64,000 nucleotides of DNA from Chloroflexota bacterium (GTDB lineage: Bacteria; Chloroflexota; UBA11872): positions 2,116 through 66,115 of the forward strand of contig WTFW01000060.1 of assembly GCA_011523785.1 (NCBI GenBank), written 5' to 3'. The notes under the pieces are model-generated. The model saw nothing but the letters and a program-made list of their open reading frames with translations, searched no databases and was not told the DNA's origin. Position 1 is the first letter of the stretch, and each line of letters begins with the position of its first letter. Position numbers and translations under genes: made by a program. Positions 1-8,739 of the stretch are shown here, in pieces.

Positions 1-425
1 GGCGAGCTTAGGACAGGTTCTGCCTTCTCCCCTCGGAGAGGGTGAAGAGCGGCGACCTGGGCTGACGGGTGACGAGGCGGCGCGGTGCTGTGGGGTGGTT
101 GGGTGCCCGGAAGACGGGCGGGTCAGAGACGCCGCCCCTACGCAAGATTGGACGAAGAGCCCGGGGTGGCTGCTGACTGCGGGGGTGTGGTTCGACCCGG
201 TTCCTTCGGCGAGCTTAGGACAGGTTCTGCCTTCTCCCCTCGGAGAGGGTGAAGAGCGGCGATCTGGGCTGACGGGTGACGACGCGGCGCGGTGCAACGG
301 GGCGGTGGGGTGTCCGGAAGACGGGCGGGTCAGAGACGCCGCCCCCGTTCGACAGGCTCAGGGCAGGCTCTACGCAAGATTGGACGAAGAGCCCGGGGTG
401 GCTGCTGAGGTTGGGGGTGTGGTTC
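1..425. repeat. Two-copy direct tandem repeat (period ~207 bp; copy 2 starts at 208 and carries an extra ~25 bp)
   Basis: 'ggcgagcttaggacaggttctgccttctcccctcggagagggtgaagagcggcga' at 1 recurs at 208, followed by matching 'gacgggcgggtcagagacgccgcccc...tacgcaagattggacgaagagcccggggtggctgctga...ggggtgtggttcgac'. Confidence 0.9.
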
Positions 426-455
426 GACACGGCCCGCCGAGGACTTTGGGCCGGC

Positions 456-1283
456 TCACCACGAACGGTTGGTGGCCGACGGCTTGATGTTGACGACCAG
501 CAGCGCTTCCTCGTTGCCAGCGTTGGCTGCCAGCATCTGGCCGCCGGGGGCGAAGGCGGCGGAGCGGCCGGTGACGCGGTGGGGCCAGTGGGGGCGTTCG
601 TTGAAATTGGCGCGGGGGTCCTTGGCGTCGACGTAGAGGGCGAAGACGTCCAGGCGTTGGGCAAGGTTTTGGGCGCGGTGCTTGAGGGTGTCGCGGCGGT
701 TGAAGTGGAGGATCTGGTCCCATGTCTGGCCGGCGTTCTGGAAGTCCTTGATGCAGTCGAAGTGGGGCTGAAGGATGACTTGGGCGCCGAGGCCGACCAG
801 CCGGTCGTGGATGGCGGGGGATTCGTTGTCGGCGCAGATGGTGACGCCGATGGAGGTCTCACCAAGCTGAAACGGAGCCATGTGGTCGCCGCCGCCGCGG
901 TAGAAGTCCATCTCGCTGGTGGTGGGTTGGAGCTTGCGCTGGACGTGTCGGACGCCGTTGGCATCGACGATGACGTAGGCGTTGAAGGGCTTGGGGGCGA
1001 GGCCGCGTTCGGCGATGCCGGCGCCGATGGCGAGGCCGTGGGTTGCGGCGACTTGGGTAAGGCGCCGGGTTGAGGGGCCGGGGATGGTTTCGGCCTGGCG
1101 TTGGAGGTCGGCGGGGCGGGCGTTGGGGTCGTAGGTGACCCAGGGGCCGTGGACGGAGAACTCGGGGAAGAGGACGAGGTCGCAGCCGGCGGCGGACGCT
1201 TGCTGCGTGAAGGCTTCGATCTTTTGGAGGTTGGCGTCGATCTGGCCGCGCAGGGAGCAGAGGGTGACGAGGCCGATGCGCAT
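456..1283 (-). CDS. Carbon-nitrogen hydrolase (nitrilase superfamily)
   Basis: MRIGLVTLCSLRGQIDANLQKIEAF...LVLFPEFSVHGPW...VQRKLQPT...GVTICADNESP: Glu/Lys/Cys catalytic motifs of the nitrilase family. Confidence 0.85.
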   Translation of the reverse strand: MRIGLVTLCSLRGQIDANLQKIEAFTQQASAAGCDLVLFPEFSVHGPWVTYDPNARPADLQRQAETIPGPSTRRLTQVAATHGLAIGAGIAERGLAPKPFNAYVIVDANGVRHVQRKLQPTTSEMDFYRGGGDHMAPFQLGETSIGVTICADNESPAIHDRLVGLGAQVILQPHFDCIKDFQNAGQTWDQILHFNRRDTLKHRAQNLAQRLDVFALYVDAKDPRANFNERPHWPHRVTGRSAAFAPGGQMLAANAGNEEALLVVNIKPSATNRSW

Positions 1284-1550
1284 TGGAGGGTTTGGTGAAG
1301 GGTTTTGGGCAGGCGGCAGGTTAATGGATGGCGGGAGCGGCGTGCTCCTACATGGCGAAGAGAATGAGGCAGTTGAATTGGCGTTGGTTGCGGCTGGCTC
1401 GACGTGGGGTGCTGGGGGTGGCAGCCACCCTCACCCTAGCCCTCTTCCATGGGGAGAGCGGAGAAGAGCAGCCCGCGACAGCCTGGGTTGCTGCTGACTT
1501 CGCGTGGAAGCTCGGGCTAGCAGCCACCCTCACCCTGCCCTCTCCCTCAA

Positions 1551-1608
1551 TGGTGTCCAGACCGGAGACATGGTGGACAGGTGTTCGGAGACATGGTTTA
1601 CACATCCA
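1551..1608. repeat. Direct repeat CGGAGACATGGT x2, 23 bp apart; possible remnant of an IS end
   Basis: cggagacatggt at 1563-1574 and 1586-1597 inside 'gtgtccagaccggagacatggtggacaggtgttcggagacatggtttacac'; no transposase ORF nearby. Confidence 0.35.
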
Positions 1609-1696
1609 GCGCTGAGGTCAAGGATTGGCGGGGCGGTTGGTGCGGGCGTCGCAGCGCCTAGTGTCTGGCTAGAGTCGTGTTAGCTGGACTGCGTGG

Positions 1697-1816
1697 ATGG
1701 CGAGCATGGAAACGTCGTTAGACGAGGTTGTGGAGCTGGGGCTGGTGGTGTTTGGGGTGCTCCTTTTCACCCTGTCGCTGGCCGGCATGCTTGGTCTTGT
1801 GCCGCCGCCGCCCTGA
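1697..1816 (+). CDS. Candidate 39-aa single-TM small protein
   Basis: MASMETSLDEVVELGLVVFGVLLFTLSLAGMLGLVPPPP*; below the ORF-track length cutoff; acidic N-terminus plus one hydrophobic segment. Confidence 0.45.
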   Translation: MASMETSLDEVVELGLVVFGVLLFTLSLAGMLGLVPPPP

Positions 1817-1865
1817 GGAGCGCGGGTCCAGCGATACCCGTGGCAGCGGCGCCTGAAGTCACGGG

Positions 1866-2105
1866 GTGCGCTTGAACAGTCGGGACGTTCCGGCGAGCTG
1901 GGTGTTCATCGGTCTGTTTGGCCTCGTGATCACTGGCATCGGACGCATGGCCTAGCTTGCCGACGTTCCCGCCCATAGCTTCACCCCGGCGCAAGACAGT
2001 CTTCTGACCGTTGCCGACTGGATGGTAAAGGCGTCGGTGGGCGCGATTCTGGGGTTTGCGGGGGCGCGAGCCGGTTCACGGGATACCGATACGCCAGCCA
2101 GCTAG
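1866..2105 (+). pseudogene. Small two-TM ORF interrupted by an in-frame TAG at 1953-1955
   Basis: VRLNSRDVPASWVFIGLFGLVITGIGRMA*LADVPAHSFTPAQDSLLTVADWMVKASVGAILGFAGARAGSRDTDTPAS*; both halves read protein-like in one frame. Confidence 0.35.
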
Positions 2106-2129
2106 CAATCGGCCGCGCTCGTGGCGAGC

Positions 2130-2250
2130 GCCGGGACAAGCTAAGGGCAGGCTCTCCAGGAGACTCCGGCCCGGCTCGCCACGGACGGCGAGTGGGCTCC
2201 TCTGGCAAGCTCAGGACAGGTTCAGGCGAGTCCGTACAGGACGGCGAGGA
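2130..2250. repeat. Dispersed intergenic repeat units (AGCTCAGGACAGGTTC / CCGGCTCGCCACGGACGGCGAG type)
   Basis: 'acaagctaagggcaggctctcc', 'ccggctcgccacggacggcgagtgg' and 'gcaagctcaggacaggttc' resemble units at 2-19, 208-226, 346-370 and 448-470. Confidence 0.7.
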
Positions 2251-2259
2251 CGACTGGCG

Positions 2260-2685
2260 ATGACTCAGGAATCGCGGAGAGCGATGGTTGTTCCAAGCTT
2301 GCGGTATCGGGATGCACCGGCGGCTATCGAGTTTTTGTGTGAGGCGTTCGGGTTTACCAGGCGCCTGGTGGTGCCGGGCTATGACGGGACGATCCGGCAC
2401 GCGCAGCTGACGCTGGGCGACGGGATGATCATGTTGGGTTCGGCGCAGAACCGTGACTTTGGTCCGCACGTCAGGACGCCCGAGGAGTTGGGCGGCAACA
2501 CGCAGAGCGCGTACGTGATCGTGGCGGAGATTGACGACCACTACCAGCACGCCAAGGCCGCCGGCGCCGAGATCGTGATGGAGATCGAGAACATGGACTA
2601 CGGCGGGCGGCTGTATTCCGCGCTGGATCCCGAGGGGAATCTGTGGCACTTCGGGTCGTACGACCCGTGGGCGGAGTCCGGCTAG
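2260..2685 (+). CDS. VOC family (glyoxalase/bleomycin-resistance-like) protein
   Basis: MTQESRRAMVVPSLRYRDAPAAIEFLCEAFGFTRR...DPEGNLWHFGSYDPW; start moved to ATG 2260 because the upstream sequence is repeat-derived. Confidence 0.85.
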   Translation: MTQESRRAMVVPSLRYRDAPAAIEFLCEAFGFTRRLVVPGYDGTIRHAQLTLGDGMIMLGSAQNRDFGPHVRTPEELGGNTQSAYVIVAEIDDHYQHAKAAGAEIVMEIENMDYGGRLYSALDPEGNLWHFGSYDPWAESG

Positions 2686-3956
2686 GCCGAGATTTCGCTG
2701 ATGGTGTCGCGGTAGAAGGGCGACGGTACGGGTCCTTCGAGCAGCGGATCGCCTGTGTCGCGCATCCAGTTGATGACCCTGGCGCCCAATTCGGCCTGGA
2801 CTGCGGCGGTTTCGGGGCGGCTGGCGAGGTTGGTTTGTTCGTTGGGGTCGGCCTGGAGGTCGTAGAGCTCGACTTCGACGTGGTGGGAGGGTTGCATGCG
2901 GCCCGCCACATCGCGGTAGGCGCCGCTGCCGGCGATGTCGCTGGGGATCTCGACGCCGAGTCCAGTTTCGAAGTTGCGGATGTATTTCCAGCGATCGGTG
3001 CGGATGCCGCGCATCGGGTCGTAGTAGCTGTGGTAGGTCTTTTCGATGAAGATTTCGTCGTAGCCGCGGGAGGCGCCAGCGGCCACGGGAAGCAGTGACG
3101 TTCCGTGCAGGTCGGGCGGCATGTCGGCGCCGGTCAGTTCGATCAGCGTGGGCACGACATCCATGGTGCTGACCATGCCGGGGGGCGCCGCGCCCCCGCT
3201 GAGCGGGGTGCCGGGCAGGCGGGCGATGAGGGAGATTTCGATGCCGGGGTCGTACAGGGTGCACTTGGCGCGCGGGAAGGCGATGCCGTGGTCGCCGACG
3301 TAGAGCACGAGGGTCTGGTCGAGCAGGTTGCGGTCTTCCAGGATTCCAATCAAACGCCCGATGTAGTCGTCGGCGCGGTTGACGCAGCCCTGGAAGTCGG
3401 CCAGGTCGGCGCGGGTGTCGGGGGCGTCGACCAGGTAGGGCGGGACGGTGATGCCCTTCTGGTCGTAGGGCTGGCCGCCGAAGCCGTGGCCGCCGACGCG
3501 GTGGGTTTCGCCGAAGCCGACCTGGACGACGAAGGGGCGACCGCGGTCGGCATCTATGAACCGCGACACGCCGGCCGTAATGGCGTCGATGTCGCGGGTC
3601 TCGTCGAAGACGTCGTTGCCGATGCGCCGCGGGTCGCGGGCGGCGTGCTCAACGCCCCAGTGGCCGCTGCGGTAGCCGACGGTGCGCAGGATTTGGGGGA
3701 TGGTGCGTTCGCCGGGATGCAGGTCCCAGCGGAAATCGCGGTGCGTGAGGCCCATGGTGCCGTTGCAGTGGGGATAGCGGCCGGTGGTGAGACTGGCGCG
3801 GCTGGGCGAGCACTGGGGGGCGGTGGTATAGGCGTTGAAGCGGGCGCCCTGGGCCGCCAGGCGGTTGAGGTTGGGCGTGTCGACCGTCGTGACGCCGTAG
3901 GGCTCGATGAAGCGGCCGGTGTCGTGGGTGGTGACGATGAGGACGTTCGGCGGCAT
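2682..3956 (-). CDS. Sulfatase (Cys-type formylglycine sulfatase family)
   Basis: MPPNVLIVTTHDTGRFIEPYG...APQCSPSRASLTTGRYPHCNG (C-x-P-S-R), VLYVGDHGIAFPRAK. Confidence 0.92.
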   Translation of the reverse strand: MPPNVLIVTTHDTGRFIEPYGVTTVDTPNLNRLAAQGARFNAYTTAPQCSPSRASLTTGRYPHCNGTMGLTHRDFRWDLHPGERTIPQILRTVGYRSGHWGVEHAARDPRRIGNDVFDETRDIDAITAGVSRFIDADRGRPFVVQVGFGETHRVGGHGFGGQPYDQKGITVPPYLVDAPDTRADLADFQGCVNRADDYIGRLIGILEDRNLLDQTLVLYVGDHGIAFPRAKCTLYDPGIEISLIARLPGTPLSGGAAPPGMVSTMDVVPTLIELTGADMPPDLHGTSLLPVAAGASRGYDEIFIEKTYHSYYDPMRGIRTDRWKYIRNFETGLGVEIPSDIAGSGAYRDVAGRMQPSHHVEVELYDLQADPNEQTNLASRPETAAVQAELGARVINWMRDTGDPLLEGPVPSPFYRDTISEISA

Positions 3957-4056
3957 AGGGTGTTGCCTGCGAGCGGCGGGCCGGGAAGTCTAGCCAGCTT
4001 CCATTGGAGCCGATGCCATAATCGCCGCGCAAACCGATAGCCCCCGAGGGAATCCG

Positions 4057-4359
4057 ATGCCTCACTACATCAGCATGGTCAGCATGTCGGGCAACGAGCC
4101 GGCGGAGCCTGGATCCGTGGCGGATGCCATTGGCGAAGGCGCGCCGGTGACGCGCCAGCTGGTTGAGGATCACGGCGGGACCCTGCACGAGATTTACCTG
4201 ACCATGGGCGCCTTTGACGTGCTGATGGTGATGGAGTTCGACAGCACGCAGGCCTGCGCGCAGGCCATGCTGGCCATGCGCGAACGCCTGGGCGGCGTCA
4301 CCCAGACCATCGAGGTCTTCCCCGAGAGCCAGTGGGCGGACGTTGCAAAGGGCGTCTGA
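4057..4359 (+). CDS. GYD-domain-like small protein
   Basis: 100 aa; YISMVSMSGNEP...LVEDHGGTLHEIYLTMGAFDVLMVMEF. Confidence 0.7.
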   Translation: MPHYISMVSMSGNEPAEPGSVADAIGEGAPVTRQLVEDHGGTLHEIYLTMGAFDVLMVMEFDSTQACAQAMLAMRERLGGVTQTIEVFPESQWADVAKGV

Positions 4360-4380
4360 GTCGCAACCCTGGGGCCTGAC

Positions 4381-5427
4381 GTGACGGTGGTCGACTCGCT
4401 GCCGGACACGATTCCGGACGAGGCGACGCTGGACGAGGTGATGTCGCGTCCCAGCCCCGGGTTGATCGAGTCCATCGCCCGTGGGACCGGCGACCTGCTG
4501 GTGCTGGGGGCCGGGGGCAAGATGGGACCGACCGTGGCGAGGATGGCGCGGCGGGCGTTCGAGGCTGCGGGACGCGAGGGCCAGGTGATCGCCGTCTCTC
4601 GATTCAGCGATCCCGCCGCCCGCGCCGGGCTTGAAGCCGCCGGCGTGGCCACGATTGCGGGCGACTTGCTGGAGCCCACATTCCTGCGCGGGTTGCCGGA
4701 CGCACCCGAGGTGGTGTTCATGGCGGGGCGCAAGTTCGGATCCACGGGGGCCGAGCACCTGACCTGGGCCATGAACGCGCACCTGCCGGGGCTGGTGGCG
4801 CGGCGGTTCCGAGAGGCGCGCTGCGTGGTGTTCTCAACGGCGGCCGTGTACCCGTTCGTGCCGACCGACAGTGCGGGGGCGGACGAAGACCTGGAGCCGG
4901 AACCGATCGGCGAGTATGCGCAGTCGTGCCTGGCGCGGGAGCGGATGTTCGAGCATGCGGCGCACACGTGGGGGACGCGCTCGGCGCTGATCCGGCTGTC
5001 GTACGCGCTGGACCTGCGGTACGGGGTGCTGCACGACGTTGGGGCCAGCCTGCGCGAGGGCCGGCCGGTGGACGTGGGGATGAGCACGGCCAGCGTGATC
5101 TGGCAGGGGGACGCGTGCGACCTGATCCTGCGGACGCTGGAGCACACCGCGGCGCCGCCGCTGACCCTAAACGTGTCGGGGCTGGCGCCGATTCGGATTC
5201 GCGACGTGGCTGTGGCCATGGGCGAGGTGCTGGAGGTTGAGCCGGCGTTTGAGGGCGTCGAATCGGAGAGCGCGCTGTTTGTGGATTGCAGCCGCATGGC
5301 CGAACTGGTGGGTGAGCCGATGACGCCGCTGGAGACGGTGCTGGGCTGGACGGCCGATTGGCTGCGGGCCGGCGGGCGGACGCTGGACAAACCGACGCAC
5401 TTTGAAGTGCGGGACGGGAAGTACTAG
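4381..5427 (+). CDS. NAD-dependent epimerase/dehydratase family protein
   Basis: GTG start; GDLLVLGAGGKMGPTVARMARRAFEAAG Rossmann motif; SDR-extended layout. Confidence 0.85.
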   Translation: MTVVDSLPDTIPDEATLDEVMSRPSPGLIESIARGTGDLLVLGAGGKMGPTVARMARRAFEAAGREGQVIAVSRFSDPAARAGLEAAGVATIAGDLLEPTFLRGLPDAPEVVFMAGRKFGSTGAEHLTWAMNAHLPGLVARRFREARCVVFSTAAVYPFVPTDSAGADEDLEPEPIGEYAQSCLARERMFEHAAHTWGTRSALIRLSYALDLRYGVLHDVGASLREGRPVDVGMSTASVIWQGDACDLILRTLEHTAAPPLTLNVSGLAPIRIRDVAVAMGEVLEVEPAFEGVESESALFVDCSRMAELVGEPMTPLETVLGWTADWLRAGGRTLDKPTHFEVRDGKY

Positions 5428-6890
5428 GCGTCGCGAAACTGGCCGGGAGCGGGGGTGCCGCCGGCTATTGGGCCGCGCCGGGTGATGACATCCAGACCGC
5501 CGCCGGCCTGGATGCGTTGAGCCTGGTCGGCCTTGGCGGCTCGATCCAGGGCTTCGGGGTCGACGATGGCGCGCAGGTTTCGCTCGAATCGAGCTAATGG
5601 CGGGGCCGACGTTGGATTGGCGGCCAGATCGCGGGTCTCGTCCGGGTCGGCGGAAAGGTCGAAAAGCTGGGGCGGATCGCCGACGTGGTGGACGTACTTG
5701 TGGGTGGAGTCACGCAGCATGTACATGGCTTCGCGGCAGCCCGAGGCGTGGTACTCGCCGAAGATCGTGCGCTCGGGCAACGGGTCGCCCTGAGCGGCGG
5801 GCCACAAGGACATGCCGGGGAGGTCGGCGTCCGCGTCGGACAGTGGAGCGCCCGCGCCTTCGACGATGGTCGGAAACAGGTCGACCAGCGAAACGGGCTG
5901 GGGCACAGCCCGGCCCCGGGCAATGTCGGGTCCGGCCATCAGGAAGGGCACGGCTGAGGCGCCCTCGTACATGAGGTTCTTGCCCCACATGCCGTGGTCG
6001 CCGAGCATCTCGCCGTGGTCGCTGGTGTAGATGACGCGAGTCGAAGAATCCAGCCCCTGCTCGGTCAGCGCCGCGAGCACCGCGCCGATCTGGCGATCCA
6101 GATACGTGCACATGGCGAGGTAGGTGGCGATTGTGCGCCGGACCAGCGTCTCGTCGAGTTCCTCGTCGGGCGACTGGATGCGCTGTTCGCGGATGTAGTT
6201 GATGTGCGGGTGGTGCGGCCAGTCGGGTGAGCGGAAGCTGATTGGCAGCTGGATGTCTTCCAGCGGATAGCGGGCGATGTCCTCCGCCGAGGCGACGAAC
6301 GGCGAGTGAGGCAGGGTGTAGGAGACCCAGAGGCACCAGGGCGAGGTGTGCTGCTGGGCATCGGTTGCCAGCCAGTCAACGGCCTGGCTGGTGGTGGCGG
6401 CGTCGTAGCGCATGTATTCGGACTCGCCCGTGCGCGGGTTGGCGGCGGTGTTGAGGTAGTTGCGCTGGCGCGGGACGTCGGGTCGCAGCGAGCCGTAGAG
6501 GTCGCCGACGCCCTCCTTGACGTGCATGGGAATGCGCTGGTCGGGGAACCCGGTGTCGTCGCCGGGCCGGCGGAAGTGGAGCTTGCCGATTGTCGTGACC
6601 GGGCGGTCGTACTCGGTTAGACGGTGGCCCCAGCTGGGTCGCTGGCCGATGTAGGGGGCGGCGTTGTCCCAGACGCCCAGTTCGTGGGCGTAACGGCCGG
6701 TGGCCAGGCTGGCGCGCGACGGCACGCAGATGGGGAAGTTGCAGTAGGCGGCGTCGAACCGGACGCCTCGTTCGGCGAGCGCGTCCACGTTGGGGGTGTA
6801 GGCAAGGGGATGGCCGTAGCAGCCAGCGGCGGTGCGCCGGTGCTGGTCGGATGTTATGAGCAGGAGGTTCAGGGGATCGACGGTCGGCAT
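5424..6890 (-). CDS. Sulfatase (Cys-type, arylsulfatase/choline-sulfatase-like)
   Basis: MPTVDPLNLLLITSDQHRRTAAGCYG...NFPICVPSRASLATGRYAHELG...YTSDHGEMLGDHGMWGKN; start trimmed from the ORF track. Confidence 0.92.
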   Translation of the reverse strand: MPTVDPLNLLLITSDQHRRTAAGCYGHPLAYTPNVDALAERGVRFDAAYCNFPICVPSRASLATGRYAHELGVWDNAAPYIGQRPSWGHRLTEYDRPVTTIGKLHFRRPGDDTGFPDQRIPMHVKEGVGDLYGSLRPDVPRQRNYLNTAANPRTGESEYMRYDAATTSQAVDWLATDAQQHTSPWCLWVSYTLPHSPFVASAEDIARYPLEDIQLPISFRSPDWPHHPHINYIREQRIQSPDEELDETLVRRTIATYLAMCTYLDRQIGAVLAALTEQGLDSSTRVIYTSDHGEMLGDHGMWGKNLMYEGASAVPFLMAGPDIARGRAVPQPVSLVDLFPTIVEGAGAPLSDADADLPGMSLWPAAQGDPLPERTIFGEYHASGCREAMYMLRDSTHKYVHHVGDPPQLFDLSADPDETRDLAANPTSAPPLARFERNLRAIVDPEALDRAAKADQAQRIQAGGGLDVITRRGPIAGGTPAPGQFRDA

Positions 6891-6936
6891 TTGGATGTCC
6901 TCGCAGCGCGCGGGCCCTCGTGTGGTGCGGCCAATG

Positions 6937-7347
6937 CTAGTCCCGTCGGATTCGTCGGACGGCGAGGAGGAGGAGGGTGCGCCAGGCGAGGAGCATGGCG
7001 GCGAGGAGGGTGATGGAGGCGAGGGTGAAGGCCCAGGAGAAGGTGCGGTCGGTGAGCCAGACGCGCAGCAGGACGGCCACGATGCCGCAGCCGAGCCAGA
7101 TGAGGGGGATGCGCCAGACGACCAGGCGCCAGCGGGTGAGGGTTGAGATTCGGAAGGCGCCGAGCCAGGGCGACGCGAGCAGCCAGACGCCGGCGAAGGG
7201 CAGACCGGTGCGCCAGAAGGCCGCGATCTCGACGCTGCCGTGCTCGATGGGGGTGAGCGCAATGAACAGCACAAAGACCAGTGCGTCGCCGAGGACGGCG
7301 AGGGCAATGAGAACGCGATTTCGGTCGGTCATCGGGTGGGTACGCAA
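6937..7347 (-). CDS. DUF3054-like membrane protein
   Basis: 136 aa multi-TM: RVLIALAVLGDALVFVLFIALTPIEHGS...LPFAGVWLLASPWLGAF. Confidence 0.7.
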   Translation of the reverse strand: MRTHPMTDRNRVLIALAVLGDALVFVLFIALTPIEHGSVEIAAFWRTGLPFAGVWLLASPWLGAFRISTLTRWRLVVWRIPLIWLGCGIVAVLLRVWLTDRTFSWAFTLASITLLAAMLLAWRTLLLLAVRRIRRD

Positions 7348-7452
7348 GGATCCGGCGCGGGCTGAGCCCCGGGTCCGGGTGGCTTACCTCGCCGCGCGCA
7401 GATCAAGCCGGTGCGGCCTGGCGGAGCGCAGGTCGGTGCGGTGTCTGGCTCC

Positions 7453-7536
7453 TGGTACCGGGGATGGGATTCGAACCCATACGACCGAAGTCCCGGGATT
7501 TTAAGTCCCGTGCGTCTACCGTTCCGCCACCCCGGC
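7453..7536 (-). tRNA. tRNA-Leu (anticodon UAA), CCA encoded
   Basis: Reverse complement GCCGGGGTGGCGGAACGGTAGACGCACGGGACTTAAAATCCCGGGACTTCGGTCGTATGGGTTCGAATCCCATCCCCGGTACCA; loop CTTAAAA, T-loop GTTCGAAT. Confidence 0.95.
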
Positions 7537-7750
7537 GCCGCGTTGCCATCCCACCAGGGACGGCTCGGCTGTGGCCGTCAATGCTAGCCCGATACGTCCG
7601 GCAGTCCCGGGTGGAGCTGAACGGCAAGGTCGTGACGCAACGAGGTCATATTCGTCGGCATCTGTTCGCAGATGGGCCGGAGGAGGCGTAAGGCAAGGCC
7701 GTACGCAGCGTCCCCAGCTCGCTGGCTCTGGCTACGCCAGTGACCTGGAC

Positions 7751-8482
7751 CTAACTGGCGGCCCCCTCCTCGGCTAGACCGGGCTGGCCTTTGTACATGC
7801 CGATGCCCAGGGTGAGGAGGCAGATGGAACCGAGGAACAGGAAGACGTTGTTGACGAGGAGGAGTCCATTCGGGTCTTCCACGCCTGCGAACATGATTAT
7901 GATGAAAATCAAGAGTCCGCCAAGTCCAAACAGGGCCAGTCCGTAGGATGCGATCTTATTTGCATTGAGGTCCTGAAACCGGCCGATCAGACCGGCACCG
8001 AGGAAGAACGAGGCAAAGGGGAAGAGCGTAAGGAACACCACGAGAACCGCGGACATGCTTGTGTGAACCATGAGGGCGGTTTGCTGCAAGGACGCCTGTA
8101 GCTCGGATCCGGCCGGCGCAGCGGCGGCTTGCTGCGCGAGGTAGACGACGTAGTGCCGCATTCCCAAGCCGACGACAATGCTGGACCATTCAACGAGCGA
8201 GACAAGAATGCCGAAATTAAGGAAGGTTCCGCTAAGCCCTCCTTGACTGGTGGCAAGCGGGAAGAGAGCCAAGACACCGAAGCTTGTGAGCATCATCCCG
8301 AGGATATTCAGGATGGTCATCAGATGCGCGAGGGCGGGTGCGTCGCCCATTGCGCCAACGGCGGCCGAAAAATCGGTTTGGTCCACGGGATTGATTAGGG
8401 CGATTCCCGGGTGGAGCAACGAGGAGACGATGGTGAGAATCACACCGACGATCAAGAACATCCCCGAGTACCTGGTTACCAT
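7751..8482 (-). CDS. Hypothetical multi-TM membrane protein
   Basis: MVTRYSGMFLIVGVILTIVSSLLHPGIALINPVDQTDF...; several hydrophobic segments. Confidence 0.7.
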   Translation of the reverse strand: MVTRYSGMFLIVGVILTIVSSLLHPGIALINPVDQTDFSAAVGAMGDAPALAHLMTILNILGMMLTSFGVLALFPLATSQGGLSGTFLNFGILVSLVEWSSIVVGLGMRHYVVYLAQQAAAAPAGSELQASLQQTALMVHTSMSAVLVVFLTLFPFASFFLGAGLIGRFQDLNANKIASYGLALFGLGGLLIFIIIMFAGVEDPNGLLLVNNVFLFLGSICLLTLGIGMYKGQPGLAEEGAAS

Positions 8483-8739
8483 TGTGCAGCCACCCTTCAG
8501 CTTCAGCCCAGCGTCTCTACACCCACTCGACGCTTGCCGGCGAGCGTAGCACCCGCGCCTGACGGCAACAACCGCCGGCAGCGCACCCACGCCATTTGTT
8601 TCTTAGTCAACTAGATTTCCAGATAGGGAGATCGGATAAAGCCACCGAACTACGCCAACGGTCCGGGTCGTGTCGTACTAGCGTCGCCAGTAGGCGTAAA
8701 CTCGTGGCGAGGCGCGCTAGCGCGGGGGTGGTGGCAACG

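Noticed and set aside
1981-3264. 427-aa minus-strand ORF
   Set aside because: Antisense to the VOC gene and out of frame with the sulfatase; Arg/Pro/His-rich low-complexity translation typical of shadow ORFs in GC-rich DNA.
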